Below are positions 1 to 8,406 of a stretch of 64,000 nucleotides of DNA, piece after piece. Origin of the DNA: Streptomyces flavofungini (GTDB taxonomy: Bacteria > Actinomycetota > Actinomycetes > Streptomycetales > Streptomycetaceae); contig NZ_CP128846.1 in the NCBI RefSeq assembly GCF_030388665.1, positions 1,674,001 through 1,738,000 of the forward strand. The letters run 5' to 3'. Position numbers and translations under genes: made by a program. Every line of letters begins with the position of its first letter. Within the stretch, counting starts at the first letter, position 1. The notes below the pieces were generated by a model. The model did no database searches and was not told where the DNA came from. It saw nothing but the letters and a program-made list of their open reading frames with translations.

Positions 1-637
1 CCTTCTCGATGTTCGAGTAGTTCTTCAGCGCGTCGTCGAAACCCTTGGTGCGCTGCTTGGTCAGCTCCAGGTTGTCCAGGCCCGCCAGCTCCACGACCTT
101 GGCGTTCTTCTTGCCCTTCAGCTTCTCGCCGATGTAGTGCCCGGCGTTGAGACCCATGCCGTAGTTGTCGCCGCCGATCCAGCAGCGGTACGCCTGCGCG
201 GACGCGAAGATCCGGTCGAGGTTGACGACGGGTATCCCGGCCTTCATGGCCTTCAGGCCGACCTGGGTGAGGGCCTTGCCGTCGGCGGGCAGGATGACGA
301 GGACGTCGACCTTCTTGTTGATGAGGGTCTCGACCTGGCCGATCTGGGCCGCGGTGTCGTTGGAGCCCTCGGTGGCCTCCAGGGTGACGTCCTTGTACTT
401 CTTCGCCCGCGACTTGGCGTTGTCGTTGATGGCGTTCAGCCAGCCGTGGTCGGCCTGCGGTCCCGCGAAGCCGATGGTGACTTCCTTGCCGGGCTTGTCG
501 TCGGCGACGGCCTGGTTCTTGTCGGACGACGAGTCGTCGTCCTTGGACTCGTTGCTGGTGCAGCCGGTGAGCACGGCACCGGCCGACACGGCGGCCGCTC
601 CGAAGAGCAGTCCTCTGCGGCTCGCGAAATCTGGCAT
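1..637 (-). CDS. Sugar ABC transporter substrate-binding lipoprotein (3' end outside window)
   Basis: Periplasmic-binding-protein-type sugar receptor (type 1, ribose/xylose class) that would deliver substrate to the permease and ATPase encoded upstream. The start is ATG at 637. The N-terminus carries an SRRGLLFG twin-arginine-like stretch and a lipobox LTGC with the lipidated cysteine at residue 26, followed by an Asp/Ser-rich linker. The mature part shows the family pattern VTIGFAGPQADHGW and GIPVVNLDR. About 212 residues are visible and the C-terminal part lies beyond base 1. It is the last visible gene of a minus-strand set ATPase-permease-receptor, 13 bp after the permease stop. The sugar cannot be read from sequence; the ROK regulator upstream fits a carbohydrate. 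Confidence 0.9.
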   Translation of the reverse strand, partial: MPDFASRRGLLFGAAAVSAGAVLTGCTSNESKDDDSSSDKNQAVADDKPGKEVTIGFAGPQADHGWLNAINDNAKSRAKKYKDVTLEATEGSNDTAAQIGQVETLINKKVDVLVILPADGKALTQVGLKAMKAGIPVVNLDRIFASAQAYRCWIGGDNYGMGLNAGHYIGEKLKGKKNAKVVELAGLDNLELTKQRTKGFDDALKNYSNIEK

Positions 638-650
638 GACAGTGAACCCC

Positions 651-1670
651 TTACGTGGTAGCCGTACGCCGCTGGACGAGGACCGCGGCCACGATGATCG
701 CGCCCTTGGCGATCTGCTGGACGGCGGTCTCCAGGTTGTTGAGCGCGAAGATGTTCTGGATCGTGATGAAGATCAGGACGCCGAGCACGGAGCCCGTGAT
801 GGTGCCCCGGCCCCCGCTCAGCAACGTGCCGCCGATGATCGCGGCGGCGATGGCGTCCAGCTCGTACAGATTGCCGTTGGTGTTCTGGCCCGAGCCCGCG
901 AGGACGATCAGCAGGAACGCCGCGATGCCGCAGCACAGCCCCGAGAGCAGGTAGAGGTAGAGCCGCTGCCGCCGGACGTCGATGCCCGCGAGCCGCGCCG
1001 CCTCGGCGTTGCCGCCGACCGCCACCGACCGCCGCCCGAACGTGGTCCGGTTGAGCAGCAGCCAGCCGATCACCGTCACGGCCGCGAAGACCAACACGAG
1101 CGGCGGGATGCCGAGCACGTAGGAGTCGCGCTCCCCCAGCTTCAGGACGCTGTCGACGGTGACCATCTGCGTCTTGCCGTCGGTGATCTCCAGGGCCAGA
1201 CCGCGGCCCGAGGCGAGCATGGCGAGGGTGGCGATGAACGGCACCATGCGCCCGTACGCGATGAGCAGCCCGTTCACGAGACCGCACCCGAGTCCGACGG
1301 CGACGGCCGTGAAGAGGATGCCCGCGAAGCCGTACTCCTGGGTGGCGACCGTCGTGGCCCACACCGACGCCAGCGCCACGATCGCGCCGACCGACAGGTC
1401 GATGCCGCCGGAGATGATCACGAAGGTCATGCCGACGGTGACCACGCCGATGACGGACGCCTGGGTGAGGACGAGCTGCAGGTTGTCGGTGTCCAGGAAC
1501 GCGTCGGGCTCCGTGACACCGCCGATCACGACGAGGACGGCGAGCACACCGAGCAGCGACAGCGTGCGCACGTCGACGCGGGCTGCGAGGGACCGCCACG
1601 GGCTCTGGGGCTCGTCCGCCGGCGGACTCTTCTCGGTGACGGGCCGGGCGGGCGATGCGGGCTGCGTCAT
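651..1670 (-). CDS. Sugar ABC transporter permease (RbsC-like)
   Basis: Inner-membrane permease of a CUT2-type sugar importer, 339 residues, with many hydrophobic helices and the family signature SGGIDLSVGAIVALASV in the first third and AAIIGGTLLSGGRGTITG near the end. The ATG at 1670 overlaps the TGA of the ATPase gene (ATGA at 1670-1667), so the two are translationally coupled. The N-terminus is a charged cytoplasmic leader rich in Pro, Ser and Glu. It works with the two-domain ATPase upstream and the lipoprotein receptor downstream. Length and motifs are normal for the family; the substrate is unknown. Confidence 0.93.
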   Translation of the reverse strand: MTQPASPARPVTEKSPPADEPQSPWRSLAARVDVRTLSLLGVLAVLVVIGGVTEPDAFLDTDNLQLVLTQASVIGVVTVGMTFVIISGGIDLSVGAIVALASVWATTVATQEYGFAGILFTAVAVGLGCGLVNGLLIAYGRMVPFIATLAMLASGRGLALEITDGKTQMVTVDSVLKLGERDSYVLGIPPLVLVFAAVTVIGWLLLNRTTFGRRSVAVGGNAEAARLAGIDVRRQRLYLYLLSGLCCGIAAFLLIVLAGSGQNTNGNLYELDAIAAAIIGGTLLSGGRGTITGSVLGVLIFITIQNIFALNNLETAVQQIAKGAIIVAAVLVQRRTATT

Positions 1671-3253
1671 GACGCCGGGCTTCCTTCCGTGGTGGCCGGG
1701 CCGTGGGGGCCCTTGGTGAGGGTCGGGCCGTGCGCGCTCGACGCCAGGACGAGGTCGAGTACGCGGTGTTCGTCGAGGTCCCGCGCGGGCGCGGTGTGGA
1801 CGACCTGGCCCTCGCGCAGGACGAGGACGCGGTCGGCGAGGCCGAGGACCTCCGGCACCTCGCTCGACACGAGGAGGACGGCGAGGCCCTCGTCGGCGAG
1901 CCGCCGGATGACGGAGTACAGCTCGGCGCGGGCACCGACGTCGACGCCTCGGGTCGGCTCGTCGAGGAGCAGGACGCGGCAGCCGCGCAGCAGCCACCGC
2001 GCGAGGACCGCCTTCTGCTGGTTGCCGCCGGAGAGGGTGCGCACCGGGACCGAGGGGTTGTCGGGCCGCAGCGACAGTTCCCGCGTCGCGGAACGGGCGG
2101 CCTCGCGCTCCTTCGTACGGTCCAGCCAACCTCCGTACGAGAAGCGGGACATGGAGGAGACGGAGACGTTGCGGGTGACGGACTCCAGCATGAGCAGGCC
2201 CTGGGCCTTGCGCTCCTCGGGCGCGAGCCCGAGCCCGGCGCGCACGGCCGCGCGGACGCTGCCGGGCCGCAAGGCCCGTCCGTCGACGAGGACCTGACCA
2301 CCCGTCGCCCTGCGGGCGCCGTAGAGGGTCTCCAGGATCTCCGAGCGTCCGGAGCCGACGAGCCCGGCGAGGCCGACGATCTCGCCGGGCCGCAGTTCGA
2401 GGTCGAGGGGCGCGAACTCGCCTTCCCTGGTGAGGCCTTGAACGACGAGGACGGGGTCGGGAAGGGCAGCGCCCTGCTGGTCGCGGGGCGCCCGCTCCGG
2501 GAAGACGTACTCGACGTTGCGGCCCGTCATCAGCGCGATGACCTCGCGGGTCGGCGTCTCCTTGGCGGGCAGGCCGACGGCGACGGCACGACCGTCCTTC
2601 AGGACGGTGACGCGGTCGCCGATGCGCCGGATCTCCTCGAGGCGGTGGGAGATGTAGACGACGGCGACGCCGTCGGCCGTCAGATCGCCGACGATGCGGA
2701 AGAGGTTGTCGACCTCGTCCGGGTCGAGGGCCGCGGACGGCTCGTCCATGACGATGAGCCGCACCTCGTGGGAGAGGGCACGGGCCATCGACACGATCTG
2801 CTGCTGGGCCGCGGACAGGTCCCCGACGAGCCGCGCCGGGTCGATCTCGCCGTGCCCGAGCCGCCGCAGCAGCGCGGCCGTCGCGGTCCGCGCGTCGCGG
2901 CCGCGCACCACGAAACCGGCGGCGGTCGGCTCGTGCCCGAGGTAGACGTTCTCGGCCACGGACAGGCCCTCCACCAGGTCGAGTTCCTGGTAGATGGTGG
3001 CGATGCCGAGGCGCATGGCGGCGATCGGCGAGCGCAGGGTGACGTTCTCGCCGCGCCAGGAGATGGTCCCGTCGTCCGGCTGGTGGGCGCCCGCGAGGAC
3101 CTTGATGAGCGTGGACTTGCCGGCGCCGTTCTGGCCGAGCAGACAGTGCACCTCACCGGCCTCGACGTGCAGGTCGACGCCGTCGAGCGCGCGGACGCCC
3201 GGGAACGACTTGGTGATGCCGGACATGGTGAGCAGGGGTGGTTCTGGTGCCAT
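1667..3253 (-). CDS. Sugar ABC transporter ATP-binding protein, two ABC domains (RbsA/XylG-like)
   Basis: Cytoplasmic ATPase with two fused nucleotide-binding domains, 528 residues. Domain 1 has Walker A GQNGAGKST at residues 40-48, signature LSAAQQQIVSMARAL and Walker B LIVMDEPSAALD. Domain 2 has the degenerate P-loop GLVGSGRSE typical of RbsA-type proteins, then LSGGNQQKAVLARWL and LLLDEPTRGVD. I chose ATG 3253 because GAGGGA lies six bases upstream and the ABC homology begins right after it; in-frame starts further upstream would add an unconserved leader. It is the first gene of the transporter set and is preceded by a 136-bp gap with repeats that may be the operator. Confidence 0.94.
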   Translation of the reverse strand: MAPEPPLLTMSGITKSFPGVRALDGVDLHVEAGEVHCLLGQNGAGKSTLIKVLAGAHQPDDGTISWRGENVTLRSPIAAMRLGIATIYQELDLVEGLSVAENVYLGHEPTAAGFVVRGRDARTATAALLRRLGHGEIDPARLVGDLSAAQQQIVSMARALSHEVRLIVMDEPSAALDPDEVDNLFRIVGDLTADGVAVVYISHRLEEIRRIGDRVTVLKDGRAVAVGLPAKETPTREVIALMTGRNVEYVFPERAPRDQQGAALPDPVLVVQGLTREGEFAPLDLELRPGEIVGLAGLVGSGRSEILETLYGARRATGGQVLVDGRALRPGSVRAAVRAGLGLAPEERKAQGLLMLESVTRNVSVSSMSRFSYGGWLDRTKEREAARSATRELSLRPDNPSVPVRTLSGGNQQKAVLARWLLRGCRVLLLDEPTRGVDVGARAELYSVIRRLADEGLAVLLVSSEVPEVLGLADRVLVLREGQVVHTAPARDLDEHRVLDLVLASSAHGPTLTKGPHGPATTEGSPAS

Positions 3254-3279
3254 GACGGTTCCCTCGGGGTGCGGCCGGA

Positions 3280-3319
3280 CAGGCTTGTCACCGGGCAGGC
3301 TTGTAAAGGGCATGACAAG
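3280..3319. promoter_or_regulatory. Candidate operator of the sugar ABC operon
   Basis: The gap between the ROK gene and the ATPase gene holds the inverted repeat CTTGTCA (3284-3290) and TGACAAG (3313-3319), 22 bp apart. The 9-mer CAGGCTTGT also occurs twice in direct orientation, at 3280 and 3296. The position, 30-65 bp ahead of the ATPase start, suits a repressor site. Assignment to the neighbouring ROK protein is inference. Confidence 0.4.
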
Positions 3320-3389
3320 ATCGATCATGGTGCCGCGGGACGCCCCGCAGGGGTGCGGGCGTCCCGGACGACCGGTCCGGCCGGGGCGG

Positions 3390-4571
3390 CTAGGCCGGGG
3401 AGAACAGGTGGTCGCTGATGAGGCGGGCGCCGCCGATGACTCCGGCGGTGGGGCCGAGTTCACCGAGGACGATGGGGAGGTTGCCGGTCGCGAGGGGCAG
3501 CGACTGGCGGTAGACCTGGGTGCGGATCGCGGCGAGCAGCGTGTGGCCGAGGCCGGTGACGCCGCCGCCGATCACCACGAGTCCGGGGTTGAAGAAGCTG
3601 ACGAGGCCCGCGATGACCTGGCCGGTGCGGTTGCCGCCGGCGCGGATCAGGTCGAGGGCGGTGGCGTCGCCGGCGGCCGCCGCTGCGGCGACGTCGACGG
3701 CCGTGAGCGCGCCGGAGTTCTCGAAGCGGGTGCAGAGCTCGGGTGAACGCCCCTGGTGGGCGGCCTCCTCGGCGTCGCGGGCGAGCGCCGCGCCGCTGAA
3801 GTACGCCTCCAGGCAGCCCTTGTTGCCGCAGGCGCACGGGCGGCCGTCCGGCTCGACCTGGATGTGGCCGATGTCGCCCGCGCTGCCCGTCGTACCGCGG
3901 TAGACCTCGCCGCCGACGACGATTCCGCAGCCGATGCCCGTGCCGATCTTGACGCACAGGAAGTCGCCCACGGAGCGGGCCACGCCCGCGTGCTGTTCGC
4001 CCATCGCCATCAGGTTCACGTCGTTGTCGACCATGACCGGGCAGCCGAGGTCCTGGCTGAGCGCCTCCCGCACGGGGAAGCCGTCCCAGCCGGGCATGAT
4101 CGGCGGCGCGACCGGGACGCCCTCCGGGAAGCGGACGGGGCCCGGTACGCCGATGCCGGCGCCGTCGAACCCCTCCGCGAGCCCCGAGGCACGCAACTTG
4201 GCCGCCATGGCGAGGACTTGCTCGAAGACCGCGACCGGTCCCTCGCGCACGTCCATGGGCTGGTTGATGTGGCCGAGCACCTCCAGCTCGGCGTTGGTGA
4301 CGGCGACGTCGACCGAGGTCGCGCCGATGTCCACGCCGAGGAAGCGGAGGGCGGGGGCCAGGCGGATGTTGTGGGAGCGGCGGCCGCCCCGGGAGGCCGC
4401 GAGGCCGTCGGCGACCACGAGTCCGGTCTCCAGGAGGCGGTCCACCTCCACGGCGAGTTTGGACCGGGAGAGGTCGACCTGATCGCCCAGTTGGGCGCGG
4501 GAGTTGGGCCCTCCGTCGCGCAGCAGCCGCAGTAGCCGCGCCTGGTGCGCGTTGGCGGGTCGAGCCGTCAT
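3390..4571 (-). CDS. ROK family transcriptional regulator
   Basis: Predicted sugar-responsive repressor of the adjacent ABC transporter, 393 residues. An N-terminal winged helix-turn-helix (about residues 1-75, with SRAQLGDQVDLSRSKLAVEVDRL) precedes a ROK domain with the sugar-kinase-like motif FLGVDIGATSVDVAV and the zinc motif CACGNKGCLEAY. The DNA-binding head places it among NagC/XylR-type regulators rather than sugar kinases. The start is ATG 4571, just before the winged-helix homology. It lies directly upstream of and co-oriented with the transporter genes, the usual arrangement for a local regulator. No truncation is visible. The inducer is unknown. Confidence 0.93.
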   Translation of the reverse strand: MTARPANAHQARLLRLLRDGGPNSRAQLGDQVDLSRSKLAVEVDRLLETGLVVADGLAASRGGRRSHNIRLAPALRFLGVDIGATSVDVAVTNAELEVLGHINQPMDVREGPVAVFEQVLAMAAKLRASGLAEGFDGAGIGVPGPVRFPEGVPVAPPIMPGWDGFPVREALSQDLGCPVMVDNDVNLMAMGEQHAGVARSVGDFLCVKIGTGIGCGIVVGGEVYRGTTGSAGDIGHIQVEPDGRPCACGNKGCLEAYFSGAALARDAEEAAHQGRSPELCTRFENSGALTAVDVAAAAAAGDATALDLIRAGGNRTGQVIAGLVSFFNPGLVVIGGGVTGLGHTLLAAIRTQVYRQSLPLATGNLPIVLGELGPTAGVIGGARLISDHLFSPA

Positions 4572-4958
4572 ACGTCTCACGCGCCCCTCCCCGCCTCTTC
4601 GGCCGAATCCCGTGTGTGTTCGTTGGGCTTTCGAGGGGAACGTAGCAGCGGTTGCCGGGGCTGGGAAGAAGTTGCGAGCGAATTCCCTCTGACTTTCTCC
4701 AGTCTCAGGACAAAGGTGAGTGGGGAAGGTGGGTGGGGTGGGGCCCTGCGGAGCTTTCCCCGACCCCGCCCCTTCCCGGAACCGGAGGCTGCCGCCCCGG
4801 ACCCCCCGCCCCCGGACCCCCGCTATCGGCGCTCCGCGCCACGTCCTCAAGCGGCGGGCAGGCTCAAATCCTCCGGCGCATTCCCAGCCCGTTCGGCGCT
4901 TGAGGACGGGCGCGCCGCGCGATCGGCCGTGCTCACGGGCCACCCGCGCGGGACCGGG
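4572..4958. other. Intergenic stretch between GntR and ROK genes
   Basis: This 387-bp region has no convincing gene. Its ROK-proximal part should hold the ROK promoter, though I see no clear -10/-35 pair. Its other half (4824-4908) is a copy of the Streptomyces inverted-repeat element described separately, which probably acts as a terminator behind the GntR gene. Confidence 0.6.
4824..4908. repeat. Streptomyces intergenic inverted-repeat element, copy 1
   Basis: The segment starts ATCGGCGCTCCGCGCC. Its arms run 4842-4864 and 4886-4908 and pair with a few mismatches around a 21-bp loop. The same start and arms recur at 15717-15815. I recognise it as a short element common between Streptomyces genes, usually beyond stop codons. 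Confidence 0.75.
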
Positions 4959-5636
4959 TCAGAGCGTCTCGCGCTCGTGGTACGTCTTGCGCGTGTGCTC
5001 CGTGTGCGCCCGCATGACCTCTGTCGCCCGTGACTCGTCGCGGGCGGCGATCGCGGCGATGAGTTCGCGGTGCTCGATCCAGGACTGGCTGCCGCGCTGG
5101 CGGGCCACGGGCGTGTAGTACCAGCGGACGCGCCGGTCGACCTGACCGGCCAGTTCGGCCAGGACGGCGTTCCCGGCCAGCTCCATCACCTTGGCGTGGA
5201 ACGCCGCGTTCGTGGCGACGACGAGGTCCACGTCGCCGTCCGCGACGGCCGACTCCCCCTTGGCGCACAGCTCTTCGAGGGCGGCGATCCCGGCGGAACC
5301 GGCGTTGGCTGCGGCCAGGCGCGCGGCCTCGGCCTCCAGGAGGGTGCGGACGGTGAGGAGTTGGTCGGCCTCCTCCTCCGTCGGCTCGTGCACGAACGCC
5401 CCCTGCGCGGGCCGCAGGTCCACCCACCCCTCGGTGTTGAGACGCTGCAGCGCCTCGCGCACGGGCTGCCGTGACACGCCCAGGTGTCCGGCGAGCTCGC
5501 TCTCCACGAGGTGCTGGCCGGGGCGCAGGGCGCGGGTGGTGATGAGTTCGAGCAGCGCCTCGTAGACCCGCTCGCGCAGCGGGCCCGGCCGCTCCAACTT
5601 GGGCACTGTCCCCTGTGGCAGTCCTGCGGACAACAT
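4959..5636 (-). CDS. GntR family regulator, FadR/FCD subfamily
   Basis: Transcription factor of 225 residues. The N-terminal winged helix has LRERVYEALLELITTRALRPGQHLVESELAGHLGVSRQPVREALQ broken over two helices, and an all-helical FCD ligand domain follows with conserved Asp and His positions that usually bind a metal and a small organic acid. ATG 5636 has a strong AGGAGGGGG ribosome site; an in-frame TTG at 5672 is less likely. Immediately upstream of its start the site TTGTCTACAGT (5690-5700) recurs as its exact complement ahead of the formate dehydrogenase operon at 12140, which suggests autoregulation and control of that operon. The ligand may be a small carboxylate such as oxalate, glyoxylate or formate; that is inference. 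Confidence 0.9.
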   Translation of the reverse strand: MLSAGLPQGTVPKLERPGPLRERVYEALLELITTRALRPGQHLVESELAGHLGVSRQPVREALQRLNTEGWVDLRPAQGAFVHEPTEEEADQLLTVRTLLEAEAARLAAANAGSAGIAALEELCAKGESAVADGDVDLVVATNAAFHAKVMELAGNAVLAELAGQVDRRVRWYYTPVARQRGSQSWIEHRELIAAIAARDESRATEVMRAHTEHTRKTYHERETL

Positions 5637-5689
5637 CCCGGCCCCCTCCTGGACGACGTCTAGCCGAGTCAAGCCGAACGGATTGGCTT

Positions 5690-5700
5690 TTGTCTACAGT
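5690..5700 (-). promoter_or_regulatory. Candidate GntR operator, copy 1
   Basis: On the minus strand this reads ACTGTAGACAA, 54 bp upstream of the GntR start. TGTNNACA-type cores are typical of FCD regulators. The identical 11-mer lies upstream of the dehydrogenase operon (12140-12150). Confidence 0.5.
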
Positions 5701-5759
5701 TTACCGAGCGCAGGGGCCAGTACCAGGGGCAGTCGGACCCGTCACAGCGACAGCGCGCC

Positions 5760-6707
5760 TCACGGACAGCGCACGACCTGCCCCGCGTACGACAGGTTCC
5801 CCCCGAACCCGAACAGCAGCACCGGGTCCCCCTTGGAGATCTCGCCGCGCTCCACCAGCTTGGACAGGGCGAGCGGCACCGACGCGGCCGAGGTGTTGCC
5901 GGAGTCCACGACATCGCGGGCGACGACCGCGTTGACCGCGCCGATCCGGTCGGCGAGGGGCTCGACGATGCGCAGGTTGGCCTGGTGCAGGACGACCGCC
6001 GCGAGGTCGGCGGGGACCAGGCCGGAGCGTTCGCAGGCCGCGCGGGCCAGCGGGGGCAGCCGCGTGGTGGCCCAGCGGTAGACGCTCTGCCCCTCCTGCG
6101 CGAACCGCGGCGGCGTGCCCTCGATGCGCACCGCGTGCCCCATCTCCGGCACCGAGCCCCACAGGACCGGACCGATCCCGGGCTCCTCCCCCTCGGCGCA
6201 CGGCTCGACGACGGCCGCGCCCGCCCCGTCGCCGACGAGCACGCACGTCGTGCGGTCGGTCCAGTCCGTGACGTCGGACATCTTGTCGGCGCCGATGACG
6301 AGCGCGCGGCTCGCCGCCCCCGCCCGGACGGCGTGGTCGGCGGTGGCGAGCGCGTGCGTGAAGCCCGCGCAGACGACGTTGACGTCCATCGCGGCGGGCG
6401 AGGCGAGACCGAGGCGGGCGGCGACCCGCGCGGCCATGTTCGGCGAACGGTCGATGGCCGTGGACGTGGCGACGACGACCAGGTCCACGGACGACGGCGC
6501 GCTGCCCGCGGAGGCGAGCGCCTTGGCGGCGGCGTGCGCGGCGAGCTCGTCGACCGGCTCCTCGGGACCGCCGATGTGGCGGGTGCGGATGCCCACCCGG
6601 GAGCGGATCCACTCGTCGCTGGTGTCGACCATGCCCGTCAAGTCGTCGTTCGTGAGCACCTTGGCGGGCTGGTAGTGGCCGACGGCGGCGATGCGTGAGC
6701 CGGGCAT
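5760..6707 (-). CDS. 3-oxoacyl-ACP synthase III family protein (FabH-like)
   Basis: Thiolase-fold condensing enzyme of 315 residues. The catalytic triad is intact: Cys113 in VNVVCAGF, His241 in LHQANLRIV and Asn271 in SGNTSAAS. The N-terminus has the FabH-type DTSDEWIRSRVGIRTRHI. ATG 6707 precedes MPGSRIAAVGHYQP; longer starts add unconserved residues. It stands alone rather than in the fab operon, 123 bp upstream of the GntR gene on the same strand. It may prime a specialised acyl chain or act as an acyltransferase. It is probably not the housekeeping FabH, but sequence alone does not prove that. Confidence 0.9.
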   Translation of the reverse strand: MPGSRIAAVGHYQPAKVLTNDDLTGMVDTSDEWIRSRVGIRTRHIGGPEEPVDELAAHAAAKALASAGSAPSSVDLVVVATSTAIDRSPNMAARVAARLGLASPAAMDVNVVCAGFTHALATADHAVRAGAASRALVIGADKMSDVTDWTDRTTCVLVGDGAGAAVVEPCAEGEEPGIGPVLWGSVPEMGHAVRIEGTPPRFAQEGQSVYRWATTRLPPLARAACERSGLVPADLAAVVLHQANLRIVEPLADRIGAVNAVVARDVVDSGNTSAASVPLALSKLVERGEISKGDPVLLFGFGGNLSYAGQVVRCP

Positions 6708-6848
6708 GGGTGGATCCCCTCGTGGTGCAGGCAGTGCGGGACGTACGCGAAGTGCGTGACCGTCCAGTCTGCTCAGCGACTCACGGGTAACAGGTGACGT
6801 AATGCGACAGGAATGGGGCGTCCGCTTTGGATGCTTCGCCACATCGTG

Positions 6849-7013
6849 TCACCCGGTGAAGAGCTGTTTGGCCTTGTGTACGAGTTCGTAGAGGCCGTAG
6901 GCCAGGGGCAGCCCCACCCACAGCCAGGCACCGACGATCAAGGGGCGACGCCTCGGCGGGGTCTCACTTGGCCGCGGGCTCGGCGGCGTCGGCTGCGTCG
7001 GCTGCGTCGTCAT
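6849..7013 (-). CDS. MFS transporter small subunit-like protein, overlapping the MFS gene
   Basis: A 54-residue protein with a Pro/Thr-rich start (MTTQPTQPTPP), a short basic stretch PRRR, one membrane helix (LIVGAWLWVGLPLAYGLYEL) and a basic tail ending KQLFTG. ATG 7013 lies inside the last 50 bp of the MFS gene in another reading frame, so the overlap runs 6964-7013. I recognise the pattern as the small protein that accompanies oxalate/formate-type MFS carriers in actinomycetes, which suggests an accessory subunit. The overlap lies over a 9-bp tandem repeat that codes Ala-Ala-Asp units in the MFS frame and Gln-Pro-Thr in this one. Function is by association only. Confidence 0.8.
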   Translation of the reverse strand: MTTQPTQPTPPSPRPSETPPRRRPLIVGAWLWVGLPLAYGLYELVHKAKQLFTG

Positions 7014-8316
7014 CGGACGGCTCCTTCGGTGCGCTGATGTGGTGGCGGGCGTGGACCGGACGTACCAGCTCGTTGGCGACGAAGCCGATGGCGAGCAGGC
7101 CGATCATGATGGAGAGGGAAACGCCGTAGAGGCCGGGGCCGTGCTTGCCCGCCTCCTCCTGGCGGTCGGCCACCCAGTTCACGATCAGCGGGCCGAGCAC
7201 CCCGGCGAGCGACCAGGCGGTGAGCAGCCTGCCGTGGATCGCGCCGACCTGGTAGGTGCCGAAGAGGTCCTTCAGGTAGGCCGGGATCGTCGCGAAGCCG
7301 CCGCCGTAGAAGGAGAGGATGACGAGGGCGCAGACGATGAACAGGGGCTTGGAGTCGTCGCCGAAGCGGGCGATGAGCAGGTACATGAGCGCACCCGCGC
7401 CCAGGTAGAGGCGGTAGACGTTCTTGCGGCCCACGAGGTCCGACGCGGACGACCAGCCGATGCGGCCCGCCATGTTCGCCGCCGAGAGCAGCGCGACGAA
7501 GCCCGCGGCTGCGGACGCCGAGACGGGCGTCGAGGTGTCCGCGAAGAAGTCGGTGATCATCGGGGCGGCCTTCTCCAGGATGCCGATGCCAGCGGTCACG
7601 TTCATGCACAGGACCACCCACAGGCACCAGAACTGCGGGGTGCGCACGGCCTGCCGCGCCGACACCTGCGGCCCCTCCAGCGGCGCCGGAGCCCCGGGGA
7701 CGCGCGCGCCCCGCGACCTCGGCACCCGCACCAGGACCACACCGAGCGCCATGAACACCGCGTACGTCAGGCCGTGCACCAGGAACGCGAGCGCGATGCC
7801 GGAGGAGTCGGAGCCGAACGTCTCCAGCATCTGCGCCGACCACGGCGAGGCGATCAGCGCGCCACCGCCGAAGCCCATGATCGCGATGCCGGTGGCCATG
7901 CCAGGGCGGTCGGGGAACCACTTGATGAGCGTGGACACCGGGGAGATGTAGCCGATGCCGAGCCCGATGCCGCCGACGAAGCCGTAGCCGAGGACGATCA
8001 GCCAGTACTGGCTGATCGCGGCGCCGAGCGCGGCGATCAGGAAGCCGGAGGAGAAGCAGACGAGCGCGACGGACATCGCCCAGCGCGGCCCGTTGCGCTC
8101 CACGAGGGTGCCGCCGAACGCGGCGGACAGGCCGAGCATGACGATGCCGAGCTGGAACGGCAGCGCGCTCTGGGTGCCGCTGAGGTCGAGCGCCGACTCC
8201 AGGGGCGGTTTGAACACACTCCAGGCGTAGGCCTGGCCGATCGAGAGATGCACTGACAGAGCGGCGGGCGGCACGAGCCAGCGGGTCCAGCCGGGTGGCG
8301 CTACGGGGGGCCTCAT
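6964..8316 (-). CDS. MFS transporter, oxalate/formate antiporter-like (OxlT family)
   Basis: A 12-helix major facilitator of 450 residues. The N-terminus has the OxlT-type pattern LSIGQAYAWSVFKPPLE, and WFPDRPGMATGIAIMGFGGGALI occurs in helix 5, both typical of the oxalate/formate antiporter subgroup. The C-terminal tail is acidic and Ala-rich. ATG 8316 was chosen as the start closest to the first helix; a start at 8382 would add a Pro-rich leader without homology. Its last 50 bp overlap the small partner gene. The formate dehydrogenase operon 4 kb away makes oxalate or formate a reasonable substrate, but other carboxylates are possible. No oxalyl-CoA decarboxylase gene is in the window. Confidence 0.88.
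   Translation of the reverse strand: MRPPVAPPGWTRWLVPPAALSVHLSIGQAYAWSVFKPPLESALDLSGTQSALPFQLGIVMLGLSAAFGGTLVERNGPRWAMSVALVCFSSGFLIAALGAAISQYWLIVLGYGFVGGIGLGIGYISPVSTLIKWFPDRPGMATGIAIMGFGGGALIASPWSAQMLETFGSDSSGIALAFLVHGLTYAVFMALGVVLVRVPRSRGARVPGAPAPLEGPQVSARQAVRTPQFWCLWVVLCMNVTAGIGILEKAAPMITDFFADTSTPVSASAAAGFVALLSAANMAGRIGWSSASDLVGRKNVYRLYLGAGALMYLLIARFGDDSKPLFIVCALVILSFYGGGFATIPAYLKDLFGTYQVGAIHGRLLTAWSLAGVLGPLIVNWVADRQEEAGKHGPGLYGVSLSIMIGLLAIGFVANELVRPVHARHHISAPKEPSDDDAADAADAAEPAAK
6983..7009. repeat. Three 9-bp tandem units in an overlapping coding region
   Basis: Three units, GCGGCGTCG then GCTGCGTCG twice, lie in the region read in two frames by the MFS gene and its small partner. Both proteins therefore carry a three-residue periodicity here. 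Confidence 0.7.
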
Positions 8317-8406
8317 GATCCCGAACGGTAGGAATCCAGGAGGCTGTTGGGAAGGGGGTGGACAGGGATGGGGCGGCGGCATGCCATGTTCGGGTACGCG
8401 GTCGGG

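Noticed and set aside
5760..6707. FabH-like gene as part of a polyketide or fatty acid cluster
   Set aside because: No acyl carrier protein, ketoreductase or acyltransferase gene lies nearby, so no cluster can be claimed.
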